Positions 26,462 through 34,824 of a stretch of DNA of 64,000 bases are shown one piece after another. Source of the stretch: Bacillota bacterium. Its GTDB lineage: Bacteria > Bacillota > Clostridia > Acetivibrionales > DSM-1351. Each line of letters opens with the position of its first letter. The stretch's first letter is position 1. Where the stretch lies: the NCBI GenBank assembly GCA_023391425.1, contig JAEWAX010000037.1:1-64000 (forward strand). The letters run 5' to 3'. The notes under the pieces are model-generated. The model saw only the letters and a program-made list of their open reading frames with translations. It was not told the origin of the DNA and ran no database searches. The position numbers and the translations under genes were made by a program.

Positions 26462-28425
26462 TTATGTGCCTCCTTTACTTCCTCTTGGGAATTGTATATT
26501 TCCTGATATACTGAACAGTTTTCAAGCAAATAATCATTTTTACCCATACCAACTATTTCGCCATCATCTAGCACAACTATTAAATCTGCATTTTTCACTG
26601 TCGAAACTCTTTGAGTAACCATAATAACAGTTAATTGGCTTAAGTTCTCCGCAAGTTGTCTCCGAAATGCCGCATCAGTGGCATAATCCAAGGCACTCGT
26701 ACTATCGTCGAGAATTAATATTTTTGGTTTTTTTACTAAGGCACGAGCAATTGAAAGTCTTTGCTTTTGACCACCTGAGAGATTTGCTCCCCCTTGTGAA
26801 ACTATGGATGCAAATCGTTCTGGTTTCTTATTCTTTTGAAAAGAATAAGTGCAACTGAGGCTTCTGCTGTCGCCGTTAGGCTCAGCACAAGCCAAATTTT
26901 CTTTATCAATAAACTCATAGATTTGTGCTATTTTAGCAGCCAAGACGATATCCTCGGAGGTAGCATTTTCATTTCCCCATTTTAGGTTTTCCTCTATTGT
27001 TCCTGAAAATAAAATAGATTTCTGAGGAACCAAGCCAATTTTATTTCTCAAATCTTTCTGTTTCTGGGCTTTTACATCTATTCCATCTACATATACTGAG
27101 CCCTCTGTTGCATCATAAAATCGAGTAATTAGATTTATAAGTGTTGATTTACCTGAGCCAGTCGAACCGATAATTCCAACCATTTGACCTTTTTTAATCT
27201 CTAGTGAAATATTTTTCAGAGCATATTCAGATGCGCTATCGTAAGAGAAACTGACATTTTTAAATTCAACAATTGGTGTTTCAGATTTATCTACTTGATC
27301 ATGCTTATCTACAATGCCGTTACCTGGAATGACCGCTTTGTGTACAGTGTGGCTTTTTGCAATAACCTCTTTGTCTACAATGTCGTTTTCTGGAATGGGC
27401 GCTTTCTCTACAATGTAGTTCTCTGGTGTGGCTGATTTATCTACAGTATCGTTCTCTGTAATAGCCATTTTGTCTACAATTGATGGTTCAAGCTCCAATA
27501 TTTCATTTACTCTGTTGGCTGAAGCAGCTGCTTTTGTAAATGTTACTACTAAATTAGCAAAAACTATTAATGCTGATAGTATCATATTCACATAGTTTAT
27601 ATATGCAATTATTTCGCCTTGAGTCATACTACCATCATATACCTGTATTCCTCCAAACCAAAGTATCGCAGCAATTCCAATATTCACGATAACTGTTGTT
27701 GCAGGATTTAATAGTGCTGAAACCTTACCAACGATTATCGCTGTATCAGCATATTCCTTATTACTCTTTATAAAGCGTTCTCTCTCCTTGTCCAATCGTG
27801 CGAAAGCTCGAATAACTCTGACTCCTGATAAGTTTTCTCTTATTATTATTGAAAGTGTATCAAGCTTCTTTTGTACAGTTTTATAAAGTGGAATTGTCCT
27901 TGACATTATAAAATAAATGACTAAAGCAAAAAGAGGCATTGTGACCAATAATACCAGAGAAAGTTTTAAATTTATAACCATAGCCATAATCAGACCGCCA
28001 ATGCATAAAAACGGAACACGAACAACAAGCCTTATCAGCATTGCAACAGCAAACTGCAGCTGGTTAACATCACTGGTTATTCTATTTATCAGTGATGGTG
28101 TACCTATTTTATCAATTTCATTTAATGAGAAACTTTGAACTTTTTTGAAAAGTAAGTTTCTCATTGTGGTTCCAAAGCCCTGAGATGCAATTGAAGCATA
28201 GTATTGACAAACATACGCTGAGCCTGCGCCTATTATTGCTATGCCAATCATTATTCCACCCATCATATAGATATAGGATGGATTATTTGCCTTTACTCCA
28301 TTATCAATTAACTTTGCCATTAGTAGTGGTATTAGCAGCTCTAGTATTGCCTCAAACAGTTTGAAAGCTGGCCCTAGAGTGACTTGTTTTAAGTATGGTT
28401 TTAAGTATTTTACTAGCTTGAACAA
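26458..28425 (-). CDS. Heterodimeric ABC exporter, degenerate half with repeat linker
   Basis: A 655-residue half transporter, about 70 residues longer than usual. Six membrane helices, then a linker (about 317-380) made of five 11-residue repeats of VDKxxxPENxI type, then the NBD: Walker A GSTGSGKST, signature NLSGGQKQR, Walker B LILDDSTSALD with Asp at the catalytic Glu position, and VTQRVST (Gln for the switch His). These losses mark the degenerate half of an asymmetric exporter. A second extra segment (about 509-536) interrupts the NBD between helical subdomain and signature. Start is TTG with AGGAGG upstream. Confidence 0.9.
   Translation of the reverse strand: MFKLVKYLKPYLKQVTLGPAFKLFEAILELLIPLLMAKLIDNGVKANNPSYIYMMGGIMIGIAIIGAGSAYVCQYYASIASQGFGTTMRNLLFKKVQSFSLNEIDKIGTPSLINRITSDVNQLQFAVAMLIRLVVRVPFLCIGGLIMAMVINLKLSLVLLVTMPLFALVIYFIMSRTIPLYKTVQKKLDTLSIIIRENLSGVRVIRAFARLDKERERFIKSNKEYADTAIIVGKVSALLNPATTVIVNIGIAAILWFGGIQVYDGSMTQGEIIAYINYVNMILSALIVFANLVVTFTKAAASANRVNEILELEPSIVDKMAITENDTVDKSATPENYIVEKAPIPENDIVDKEVIAKSHTVHKAVIPGNGIVDKHDQVDKSETPIVEFKNVSFSYDSASEYALKNISLEIKKGQMVGIIGSTGSGKSTLINLITRFYDATEGSVYVDGIDVKAQKQKDLRNKIGLVPQKSILFSGTIEENLKWGNENATSEDIVLAAKIAQIYEFIDKENLACAEPNGDSRSLSCTYSFQKNKKPERFASIVSQGGANLSGGQKQRLSIARALVKKPKILILDDSTSALDYATDAAFRRQLAENLSQLTVIMVTQRVSTVKNADLIVVLDDGEIVGMGKNDYLLENCSVYQEIYNSQEEVKEAHK
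26818..26901 (-). repeat. In-frame palindromic insertion inside the ABC NBD
   Basis: About 84 bases code for an extra 28 residues absent from the usual NBD. The DNA holds a perfect 11-bp inverted repeat (CTTATTCTTTT / AAAAGAATAAG, 26827-26849) and a second weaker one (26855-26862 with 26878-26885). Confidence 0.6.
27286..27477 (-). repeat. 33-bp tandem repeats in the ABC exporter linker
   Basis: Five diverged 33-bp units plus a partial one code for the 11-residue repeats between membrane domain and NBD. The recurring DNA core is TTGTCTACAATGTCGTT-like. Confidence 0.85.
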
Positions 28426-28492
28426 AGAATTAATGCCTCCTGTATTCCATATATATGCTGCATAGAATATTATAACAAAAAACGTGATGGTA

Positions 28493-28975
28493 CTACTGAT
28501 ACATCTGCTCTAATATTTCAATTCCGGTTTGAGTCCTAAAGTATTTGCTTCTAATGCTAGCTACTGATACCTTGTCTAATTCATCCTCATATATATTTAC
28601 TAGAAAATCTGCTTCTACAAGTATTTGAAAGTCTTTACCATCAATTTTATTATAGCTATGGTGATGTCCAATTATGTAGCAAACTCTTTCTACTATATCA
28701 TTATCAATATTATATTTTTCCATAATCTGTTTTGCTATAGCAGGTCCCTCCTTCTCTTGATAAGGCCCTGCCGAAGAATTATACTTTCTTTCAGCTTCCT
28801 TAATTCCTATATCATGAAGTATACCTGATAAGTTTATTATCATTTGCTCTCTTTCATTTAATTGCTCCAAGCTACTAATGGTCGAACAAAAGCAATACAC
28901 CTTGATAGCGTGATTTATCCGCCTAACATCATTATTAAAATAATTAATCATTTCCTTTACTATTTTTTCATGCAT
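28493..28975 (-). CDS. HD-domain phosphohydrolase family protein
   Basis: A 160-residue HD-superfamily protein. Metal-binding residues are visible as H...HDIGI and GHHHSY, with a downstream EADFLVNI. Substrates of such small HD proteins are nucleotides or phosphates; unknown here. ATG 28993 is possible, but AAAGGAC is better placed for ATG 28975 (MHEKIVKEM). Confidence 0.82.
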   Translation of the reverse strand: MHEKIVKEMINYFNNDVRRINHAIKVYCFCSTISSLEQLNEREQMIINLSGILHDIGIKEAERKYNSSAGPYQEKEGPAIAKQIMEKYNIDNDIVERVCYIIGHHHSYNKIDGKDFQILVEADFLVNIYEDELDKVSVASIRSKYFRTQTGIEILEQMYQ

Positions 28976-29091
28976 TATTTCAAGTCCTTTCATACTACTA
29001 AATTTACCTTGCAGCGAATATATCAGTCATCCTAAGTGCTACAGTTATTTACTGCCTATCAATTATATTTCATAATGCCATTAATAACAAC

Positions 29092-29123
29092 AAAAAAAGA
29101 GCACATCTTCAAGATTGCTCCTT
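29092..29123 (-). terminator. Terminator after the 26-residue membrane protein gene
   Basis: GAGCA-ATCTT/AGAT-TGCTC stem; on the minus strand it is followed by seven T. Confidence 0.8.
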
Positions 29124-29166
29124 TCAAAATTAATATGAATTTACAAAGCCCTCTTTAATTATTTTT

Positions 29167-29247
29167 TTAGCTAGTAAAATTCCATCCAACCACCAATATA
29201 ATTACTGCTAAAAGCATAATAAGGATTCCAAAAGTTTTACGTTTCAT
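29167..29247 (-). CDS. 26-residue single-helix membrane protein
   Basis: A small ORF: start MKRKTFGIL, a hydrophobic helix of about 17 residues, and the tail GWNFTS. It has a positive N terminus, a strong GGAGG nine bases upstream of the ATG, and its own terminator. On the minus strand TTGCAA and TATTAA boxes 16 bases apart (about 29345-29315) could be its promoter. It resembles small stress-type membrane proteins in size only; family unknown. It lies between cardiolipin synthase and the HD gene. Confidence 0.65.
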   Translation of the reverse strand: MKRKTFGILIMLLAVIILVVGWNFTS

Positions 29248-29413
29248 AATTAATAAGCCTCCACAATTAATCATTAGTACTAAATAATTAAATAAATACT
29301 AATTTTCACTCATTAATAGTCTAAAAACAAACTATTGCAAAAAAGAATTTAATGTACTTATTATACCATGATAATTGTGTATTTTTTGTGAACAAATGTA
29401 AAGAATAATCAAA

Positions 29414-30874
29414 TTATAGTAAAGGTGATAACAATCTGAATACATCCTCTTGTATCTTTGAAAAAGTACTTCTACTTTTAAACTTTTCTTCTGTTATTAA
29501 GGTACACAATTCTAAATCGTCATTAAATATTTTAGCGCACCTTTGTGAAATTTCTTTTCCATACATGAAAGCATCAATTTCAAAATTCAATGAAAAGCTT
29601 CTCATATCAATATTAGCTGTTCCAATAGCGCAGCAGGTATCATCAACTACCATCATTTTAGCATGCAAAAAACCCGGATACAAATATGTCTTTATTCCAT
29701 AACCAATTACATCTGCTACAAAAGACATTGTAACCTTGTATACAAATGGTTTATCTGGTACTGCTGGAATTTGAATAATTACCTCAACACCTGACATTGC
29801 CGCATTTTGGAGAGCCTCTAAAAATGAGCTATCTGGTACAAAATAGGGTGTCTGAATAAATATGCTTTTTTTAGCTAAACTAATCATTTTAATTAAACCC
29901 CTCTTTATTTCTTCCCCACTTGTATCCGGTCCACTCGATACTATTTGAGTTCCTGTACTTCCCTTATTCAGTTTATCAATTGGCATAAAATATTTTTCAA
30001 TATCATTAATTTGTACGTCATTCTTTGAGGCATAAACCCAATCTTCAATAAACCGTAGCTGCAACGAGTGTACACTGCTTCCAATGATTTTCAGATGTGT
30101 ATCTCTCCACGGAGTTATTCTCTTATGAAGTCCTAGATATTCATCACCTATATTAATACCACCTACATAACCAATTTTTCCATCAATAACTACAATTTTG
30201 CGGTGATTTCGAAAGTTTGCTTTTAAATAATTACCAATGCCATTAGTCAAAAAGCTTGATACTTCGCCACCATTGTCAATAATTGACTTACATGCTTTAT
30301 ACGGATTGAATAGACTTGCTCCATGATCAATTAAAACCCTAACCTCCAAACCGTCCTTAGCCTTTTGGGCTAAAGCATTAATTATTTTTTTCCCAATATA
30401 ATCATTTTGAACAATAAAATATAGAATATGAATTGACGATTTAGCAGCTTCAATATCTTCTAGAAGTTCTCGATATTTATCCTCAGCACTTGTAAAAATT
30501 ATTACTTGATTGTCATTTGAAAATGGGCTTTGAGAGGTGTTTATATTTAATTTAATTAGTTGTTTTATATCATTATTGTACGGTTCATTAAAAACAGACT
30601 CATCATAATATACGTATTCTAATGATTTGTATATTGCTTGACAGTATTTTCTATCTTTATCACATTTTATATGGAATTTTTTCTTTTTAAAGCGAAATGC
30701 TCTTCCGAATATTAGGTATAATATAAAACCAACTACAGGAAATAGAGATAGAATCATAACCCAACTCAAGGCTTGAACTGGCTTTTTTCTCTCAAAGAAA
30801 ACGGCAGTGATAATGAATATGATATTAATTATAATAATTACTGTTGAAATAATTGAATATATATTATTTTGCAT
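29414..30874 (-). CDS. cls: Cardiolipin synthase
   Basis: A 486-residue phospholipase-D-superfamily enzyme. Two N-terminal helices anchor it in the membrane; two HKD motifs are intact (FRNHRKIVVIDGKIGYVGG and FLHAKMMVVDDTCCAIGTAN). It condenses two phosphatidylglycerols to cardiolipin. Length and topology are standard. GGAGTGACAC precedes the ATG. It is a single gene upstream of a very small membrane protein gene. Confidence 0.95.
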   Translation of the reverse strand: MQNNIYSIISTVIIIINIIFIITAVFFERKKPVQALSWVMILSLFPVVGFILYLIFGRAFRFKKKKFHIKCDKDRKYCQAIYKSLEYVYYDESVFNEPYNNDIKQLIKLNINTSQSPFSNDNQVIIFTSAEDKYRELLEDIEAAKSSIHILYFIVQNDYIGKKIINALAQKAKDGLEVRVLIDHGASLFNPYKACKSIIDNGGEVSSFLTNGIGNYLKANFRNHRKIVVIDGKIGYVGGINIGDEYLGLHKRITPWRDTHLKIIGSSVHSLQLRFIEDWVYASKNDVQINDIEKYFMPIDKLNKGSTGTQIVSSGPDTSGEEIKRGLIKMISLAKKSIFIQTPYFVPDSSFLEALQNAAMSGVEVIIQIPAVPDKPFVYKVTMSFVADVIGYGIKTYLYPGFLHAKMMVVDDTCCAIGTANIDMRSFSLNFEIDAFMYGKEISQRCAKIFNDDLELCTLITEEKFKSRSTFSKIQEDVFRLLSPLL

Positions 30875-30896
30875 GTGTCACTCCATTTTAGATTAT

Positions 30897-31640
30897 TTAC
30901 TTTAAATATTTTAAATAATCTAGTTTATTATATTCCTTTCCAAGATGCTCCTTTATGTATGCTTTGGAAATTACACTCAACTCTTTAATTGAATCCTCTG
31001 AAAGTGAGAAATTATAAAGCTTTTGAGGATTTATACAAATTATGTATTTGAGAGCCTTGACCGTTCCAGTTAAAAGGGGAATTACTCTCCCTCTTGGATT
31101 GACGCATTTATTACATACTATTCCAGAACTATCTAAGTCAAAATACATATTCTCATCGTCAGTATTATCGCAGATTAAACAACTAATTACATGGGGTTCA
31201 TAGCCTAGCAATGACATGAAACGGAGCTCGAAAACTCTAGTTATTAAATCTAGTGAATGGTCTGTTTTGGCAATAACATAAAACGTGTTTAACAAAAGTT
31301 GAAGGATACTTTCAGCGGGTTCTCCCTCTTGTATATTATCGGTAATTAATTCTAATATGTGAGAACAGTACGTAAGTTTTACAATGTCATTTCTGATTTC
31401 ATAATTTGGCTCAATAACCTCACAGCTAGACATATTGTAAAGTTCCTTGCCTTTAAAAAGCATATACTCACTAAAACAAAGCAGCTGAGTACCAGAACTT
31501 AATGAATTTTTCGCTCGTCTGGCATTCTTAGCTGCTATAGATATCTTGCCTTCTTCACCAGTCAAAACTGTAATAATCTTATCTGCTTCACCAGTATTGA
31601 CTTCTCTTATAACTATTCCCTTATAGTTCACATAACCCAT
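30897..31640 (-). CDS. recO: DNA repair protein RecO
   Basis: A 247-residue RecO: N-terminal OB fold (YKGIVIREVNTGEADKIITVLT), helical middle and a four-cysteine zinc site (CLICDN...CNKC). RecO loads RecA on SSB-coated DNA with RecR. The open frame extends to 31718, but GGTGG lies before ATG 31640 (MGYVNYKG), the family's usual beginning. The upstream gene is yqzL, then era, the standard Firmicute order. Two duplicated hairpin elements lie between yqzL and recO. Confidence 0.93.
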   Translation of the reverse strand: MGYVNYKGIVIREVNTGEADKIITVLTGEEGKISIAAKNARRAKNSLSSGTQLLCFSEYMLFKGKELYNMSSCEVIEPNYEIRNDIVKLTYCSHILELITDNIQEGEPAESILQLLLNTFYVIAKTDHSLDLITRVFELRFMSLLGYEPHVISCLICDNTDDENMYFDLDSSGIVCNKCVNPRGRVIPLLTGTVKALKYIICINPQKLYNFSLSEDSIKELSVISKAYIKEHLGKEYNKLDYLKYLK

Positions 31641-31664
31641 TATAACCACCATATCCCCAAAACT

Positions 31665-31793
31665 AAAGAAAACTTGGCTTGTGCCGAGCCGTAGGCAAAG
31701 ACAGAAGCCTAGTTGCACTTATACATGTAAAGTGTAAAGAAAACTGGCTTGTACCAGCCATATGCCTGATACAAGCCTTAGTTGCACTTATAC
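31665..31793 (-). repeat. Tandem duplicated hairpin elements between yqzL and recO
   Basis: Two related units (31665-31724 and 31736-31793) share AAAGAAAACT(T)GGCTTGT at one end and TAGTTGCACTTATAC at the other. On the minus strand each folds into a GGCTT...AAGCC hairpin followed by a T-rich stretch. They may act as terminator or attenuator copies in the era-recO transcript. Confidence 0.75.
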
Positions 31794-31804
31794 TTTTTCC
31801 ACGA

Positions 31805-31939
31805 CTAAACTGATATTTCTTCTTGGACGGCTTCCTCTGTTTTTTCTGATTTATATTTATCCTCAATTTCCTTCATTAACACATAAGAATCAATACTACC
31901 AGTTGATTTAAAAACATTCCATACGAAATCCACTAGCAT
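31805..31939 (-). CDS. yqzL: YqzL-family small protein
   Basis: A 44-residue protein: MLVDFVWNVFKSTGSIDSYV..., matching the YqzL pattern (MLDFTWKxFxxTGxIDxYL). AGGGGG lies nine bases upstream of the ATG. YqzL genes lie between era and recO in Firmicutes, as here. Function is unknown. Confidence 0.88.
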   Translation of the reverse strand: MLVDFVWNVFKSTGSIDSYVLMKEIEDKYKSEKTEEAVQEEISV

Positions 31940-32092
31940 AATATCAGCCCCCTTGGCTTTATTTGATTATATATATTTTCCCTCAAAGAAGCCAAGAGTA
32001 TACAGAAAAATAAAACTAGTATTTTACATTTGTAGAATAACTTATTTCAACTATTATGATTATTTTACAGTTCATAAAAATATATTAAAATT

Positions 32093-32995
32093 TTAATGTG
32101 TATTAGTATTATTTTTGTAACCAAGATTTTTTAGCATATTATCATTATTACGCCAATCTGGTTTTATCTTAACCCAAAGTTCCAAAAAGACCTTTGTATC
32201 TAAAAGTCTCTCAATTTCAAATCTTGCAGCACTTCCAATTTTTTTTAGCATAGCCCCTTGTTTTCCAATAATTATGCCCTTGTGAGAATTCTTTTCACAA
32301 AAAATAGTTGCTTGAATGCTAATAAGCCCATCTGCTCTCTCTTTAAAGGACGTAACCTCAACGCCAACCCCATGTGGTACTTCGTCATCAAGATTCAATA
32401 ACACCTTTTCTCTTATCATCTCTGCGGCGATTACTTTTTCTGGTTGGTCAGTCAATGTATCATCAGGGAAAAACTTTTCTCCTTCAGGTATATATTTAAG
32501 TGCCTCTTTTAAGATGATATCCATACCATCTTTTTTTAATGCTGACACAGGAATTATAGCTTTAAAGTCCATCATTTCGCTGTATCTAGCTATAATAGAA
32601 AATAGCTTTTCCTTGTCAACAACATCTACCTTATTCAATATAAGAAACACTGGTGTCTTCACTTGTTTTAGCTGTTCAATAATACTTATGTCTAAGCTTT
32701 CAGCTTGAGACGTGGCTTCCACTATGAAAAGAATTAAGTCAACTTCTTTAATTGTTTCGGAAGCAACATTTACCATGTACTCTCCCAGCTTTGTCTTAGG
32801 CTTATGAATACCAGGTGTGTCAATAAGTACAAGCTGACACTCATCATTTGTTATTACGGCTTTTATAGTATTTCTTGTTGTCTGCGGTTTATTCGACATT
32901 ATTGCTATTTTTTCACCGGTCAGAGCATTCAAAAGAGTAGATTTTCCAACATTTGGTTTGCCTATTACTGATACAAATCCTGATTTATATGACAT
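32093..32995 (-). CDS. era: GTPase Era
   Basis: A 300-residue GTPase essential for 16S rRNA and 30S maturation. G1 GKPNVGKSTLLNAL, G3 DTPGIHKP, G4 NKVD and a C-terminal KH domain (GIIIGKQGAMLKKIG) are all present. It lies between cdd and yqzL-recO, the usual Firmicute order. GGAGG precedes the ATG. The gap to cdd holds a large inverted repeat. Confidence 0.97.
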   Translation of the reverse strand: MSYKSGFVSVIGKPNVGKSTLLNALTGEKIAIMSNKPQTTRNTIKAVITNDECQLVLIDTPGIHKPKTKLGEYMVNVASETIKEVDLILFIVEATSQAESLDISIIEQLKQVKTPVFLILNKVDVVDKEKLFSIIARYSEMMDFKAIIPVSALKKDGMDIILKEALKYIPEGEKFFPDDTLTDQPEKVIAAEMIREKVLLNLDDEVPHGVGVEVTSFKERADGLISIQATIFCEKNSHKGIIIGKQGAMLKKIGSAARFEIERLLDTKVFLELWVKIKPDWRNNDNMLKNLGYKNNTNTH

Positions 32996-33055
32996 TATTA
33001 TTTATCCTCCGTAAATTTATTATTTAACTTTTACACTTATAATCATTTACTGCTC

Positions 33056-33279
33056 GCAGAACTGGTATATGTATCCCCTGAGAATGCTTAGAAAAATTAT
33101 TTGAAATTTGTAAAGCTCATCACAGAATTTTTGCCGTCGCGCAAACTCGCCATCCGTGGCTCGGGTTGACGCTCAAAATGGCATCCTACCATTTTGACGG
33201 CAAAAATTCTGTTCTATCGCTAACAAATTCAACAAATAATTTTGATGCGCCTCCCATCTGATACATATACCAGTCCTGC
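33056..33279. repeat. 224-bp imperfect inverted-repeat element between era and cdd
   Basis: Ends match over 20 bp with one mismatch (33056-33075 and 33260-33279; core CTGGTATATGTATC). Further in, AAAATTATTTG...AAATTTG and ACAGAATTTTTGCCGTC arms pair with their complements near 33194-33245. The centre holds a separate CAAAATGG/CCATTTTG hairpin. The whole would fold into one long hairpin. No ORF. It looks like a MITE or a structured RNA. Confidence 0.75.
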
Positions 33280-33320
33280 TTAGATTAGTAAAATTCAACT
33301 GTGAAAATTGTATTTTACTA

Positions 33321-33710
33321 TTAAAAACTTCTAAACGCGTTGGGTAGTATATCTCCAAAGCGAATTGTCTTGTAATCACCATTTTTCTTAGTGCATATTA
33401 GCTCCATATCATCGTGTGCAAATTCAGCCATTACCTGTCTACAAATACCACATGGATAAATGTAATCTTCATCATCACTAACAATAGCTATTTTCTCAAT
33501 ATTAATCTTACCTTCCTCAGAAACAGCCTTCCATATAGCTGTTCTTTCAGCGCAATTAGTGGCACCAAATGAGGCTATCTCAATATTACAGCCTGTGTAT
33601 ACATTCCCGCTCTTAGTCAAAAGGGCAGCACCCACTCTAAACTTAGAGTACGGAACGTAAGCTTTTTGCATGGCCTTTTGTGCACAATCGATAAGTTGCT
33701 TATCTGTCAT
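33321..33710 (-). CDS. cdd: Cytidine deaminase
   Basis: A 129-residue homotetrameric-type deaminase of (deoxy)cytidine for pyrimidine salvage. The catalytic motif NCAERTA (zinc ligand Cys, proton shuttle Glu) and YPCGICRQ (two zinc-ligand Cys) are intact, as is the substrate loop NIEIASFG. Length is standard. GGAGG precedes the ATG. Confidence 0.95.
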   Translation of the reverse strand: MTDKQLIDCAQKAMQKAYVPYSKFRVGAALLTKSGNVYTGCNIEIASFGATNCAERTAIWKAVSEEGKINIEKIAIVSDDEDYIYPCGICRQVMAEFAHDDMELICTKKNGDYKTIRFGDILPNAFRSF

Positions 33711-33795
33711 TTATTTTATGCCTCCATTATAAGCTTAATTAGCTCAATACATATTTTTTACTTTAATAAAAAGCATCTATATCCAGGGTCGTAGC

Positions 33796-33915
33796 GTTGC
33801 TTATCTGCCGCATAATGAGGGAGTATTTGCTGCGGTCGACATCGGATAAAACATAGCACTTGGCTTCAAGTGGAGTTTTTACTCCATCAAACGCCTTAGA
33901 CATCGGATAAGTAAC
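33796..33915. repeat. Structured intergenic element between cdd and dgkA
   Basis: GTTGCTTATCTG (33796-33807) and CGGATAAGTAAC (33904-33915) are inverted ends (10 of 12). Inside are CCGCA/TGCGG and GGAGT-TTTTT-ACTCC hairpins and two copies of GACATCGGATAA. The right end touches the dgkA stop codon. Confidence 0.55.
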
Positions 33916-34292
33916 TATTTTAGTAATACAGTTACTTTATGTATAAGCTTGTCAAATAGAATAGTAGCTCCAATAATTATGCTAAAGAAAGCAGATACAA
34001 AAACAGCTGCGGCTGCTACATCCTTAATAATTTTAGCTCTAGGGTGATATACATCAACTATTATGTCAACCATAACCTCCATAGCGGTATTTATAAGTTC
34101 ACAACAAATTACCATTGCTATAGTTAAGCATAGAATCGCCAGTTCTGTTTTGCTGACTTCTAGCCATAAAGCAAGCAATATGACAAAAGCAGCAGTAGCA
34201 AGATGTATCTTCATATTTCTTTCTTTTATAAAAGTATAACATACTCCATGGAAGGCATTCTTAAAACTCTCAATAATATTTTTGTTTTTCAC
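33915..34292 (-). CDS. dgkA: Undecaprenol/diacylglycerol kinase, DgkA family
   Basis: A 125-residue membrane enzyme with three helices and the catalytic CELINTAMEVMVD segment (ExxNTAxE). Gram-positive members phosphorylate undecaprenol. A GTG start at 34292 has GGAGG five bases upstream and gives the family N terminus (KNKNIIESFKNAFHG); the ATG at 34325 has no ribosome site. It lies between ybeY and cdd. Confidence 0.92.
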   Translation of the reverse strand: MKNKNIIESFKNAFHGVCYTFIKERNMKIHLATAAFVILLALWLEVSKTELAILCLTIAMVICCELINTAMEVMVDIIVDVYHPRAKIIKDVAAAAVFVSAFFSIIIGATILFDKLIHKVTVLLK

Positions 34293-34338
34293 GCTAACCT
34301 CCAAGACCTCTATAGCCGCGAGCAAAGTTAAAACCGCA

Positions 34339-34824
34339 TTATTGTCTGGTCAATCCCATTTCTATTAAAACATCTTCCTGCTTTTTGAACATGACCTTTT
34401 CTTCAGCTTCTATCATATGGTCATATCCCAACAGATGGAAACAGGAATGAGCTGTCAAAAAAGCTATCTCTCTCTCAAAACTATGTCCATACTCAATTGA
34501 CTGTCTTTTTGCAGTTTCAGCGGAAATAATAATATCACCTAACATTAATTCATCAAAATCCATATCATAATCGCCTTCATCTGAAATTAATTCACCATTC
34601 TCAAATTCAACCATTGGAAAGGACAAAACATCAGTTGATTTATCAATATCCCTATGTTCTTTATTAATGGCTCTAATTTCTTCATCATCCACAATTATTA
34701 CACTTACTTCATAGTCTTTATCAAGCTTCTCTGATTTGATACACAAGTCAATTGTCTTCTTAATGATTATATTAATATTTTCATCAATTGATACCTTATC
34801 CTGTTCATTTTCGATTATTATCAA
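34339..34824 (-). CDS. ybeY: Endoribonuclease YbeY, rRNA maturation factor
   Basis: A protein of about 161 residues with the zinc motif HSCFHLLGYDH (H-x3-H-x5-H) near residue 138. It trims 16S rRNA 3' ends and supports ribosome quality control. The frame opens at ATG 34854, but GGAGGAG at 34831-34837 fits a TTG start at 34824, just where the yqfF reading frame ends (34805); the genes overlap in either case. Confidence 0.9.
   Translation of the reverse strand: MIIIENEQDKVSIDENINIIIKKTIDLCIKSEKLDKDYEVSVIIVDDEEIRAINKEHRDIDKSTDVLSFPMVEFENGELISDEGDYDMDFDELMLGDIIISAETAKRQSIEYGHSFEREIAFLTAHSCFHLLGYDHMIEAEEKVMFKKQEDVLIEMGLTRQ

Noticed and set aside
27286..27477. CRISPR array
   Set aside because: The repeats are in frame, directly adjacent with no spacers and inside a coding gene.
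31663..31866. A 67-codon minus-strand frame across yqzL and the repeats
   Set aside because: It is out of frame with yqzL, has no ribosome site and covers the hairpin repeats.
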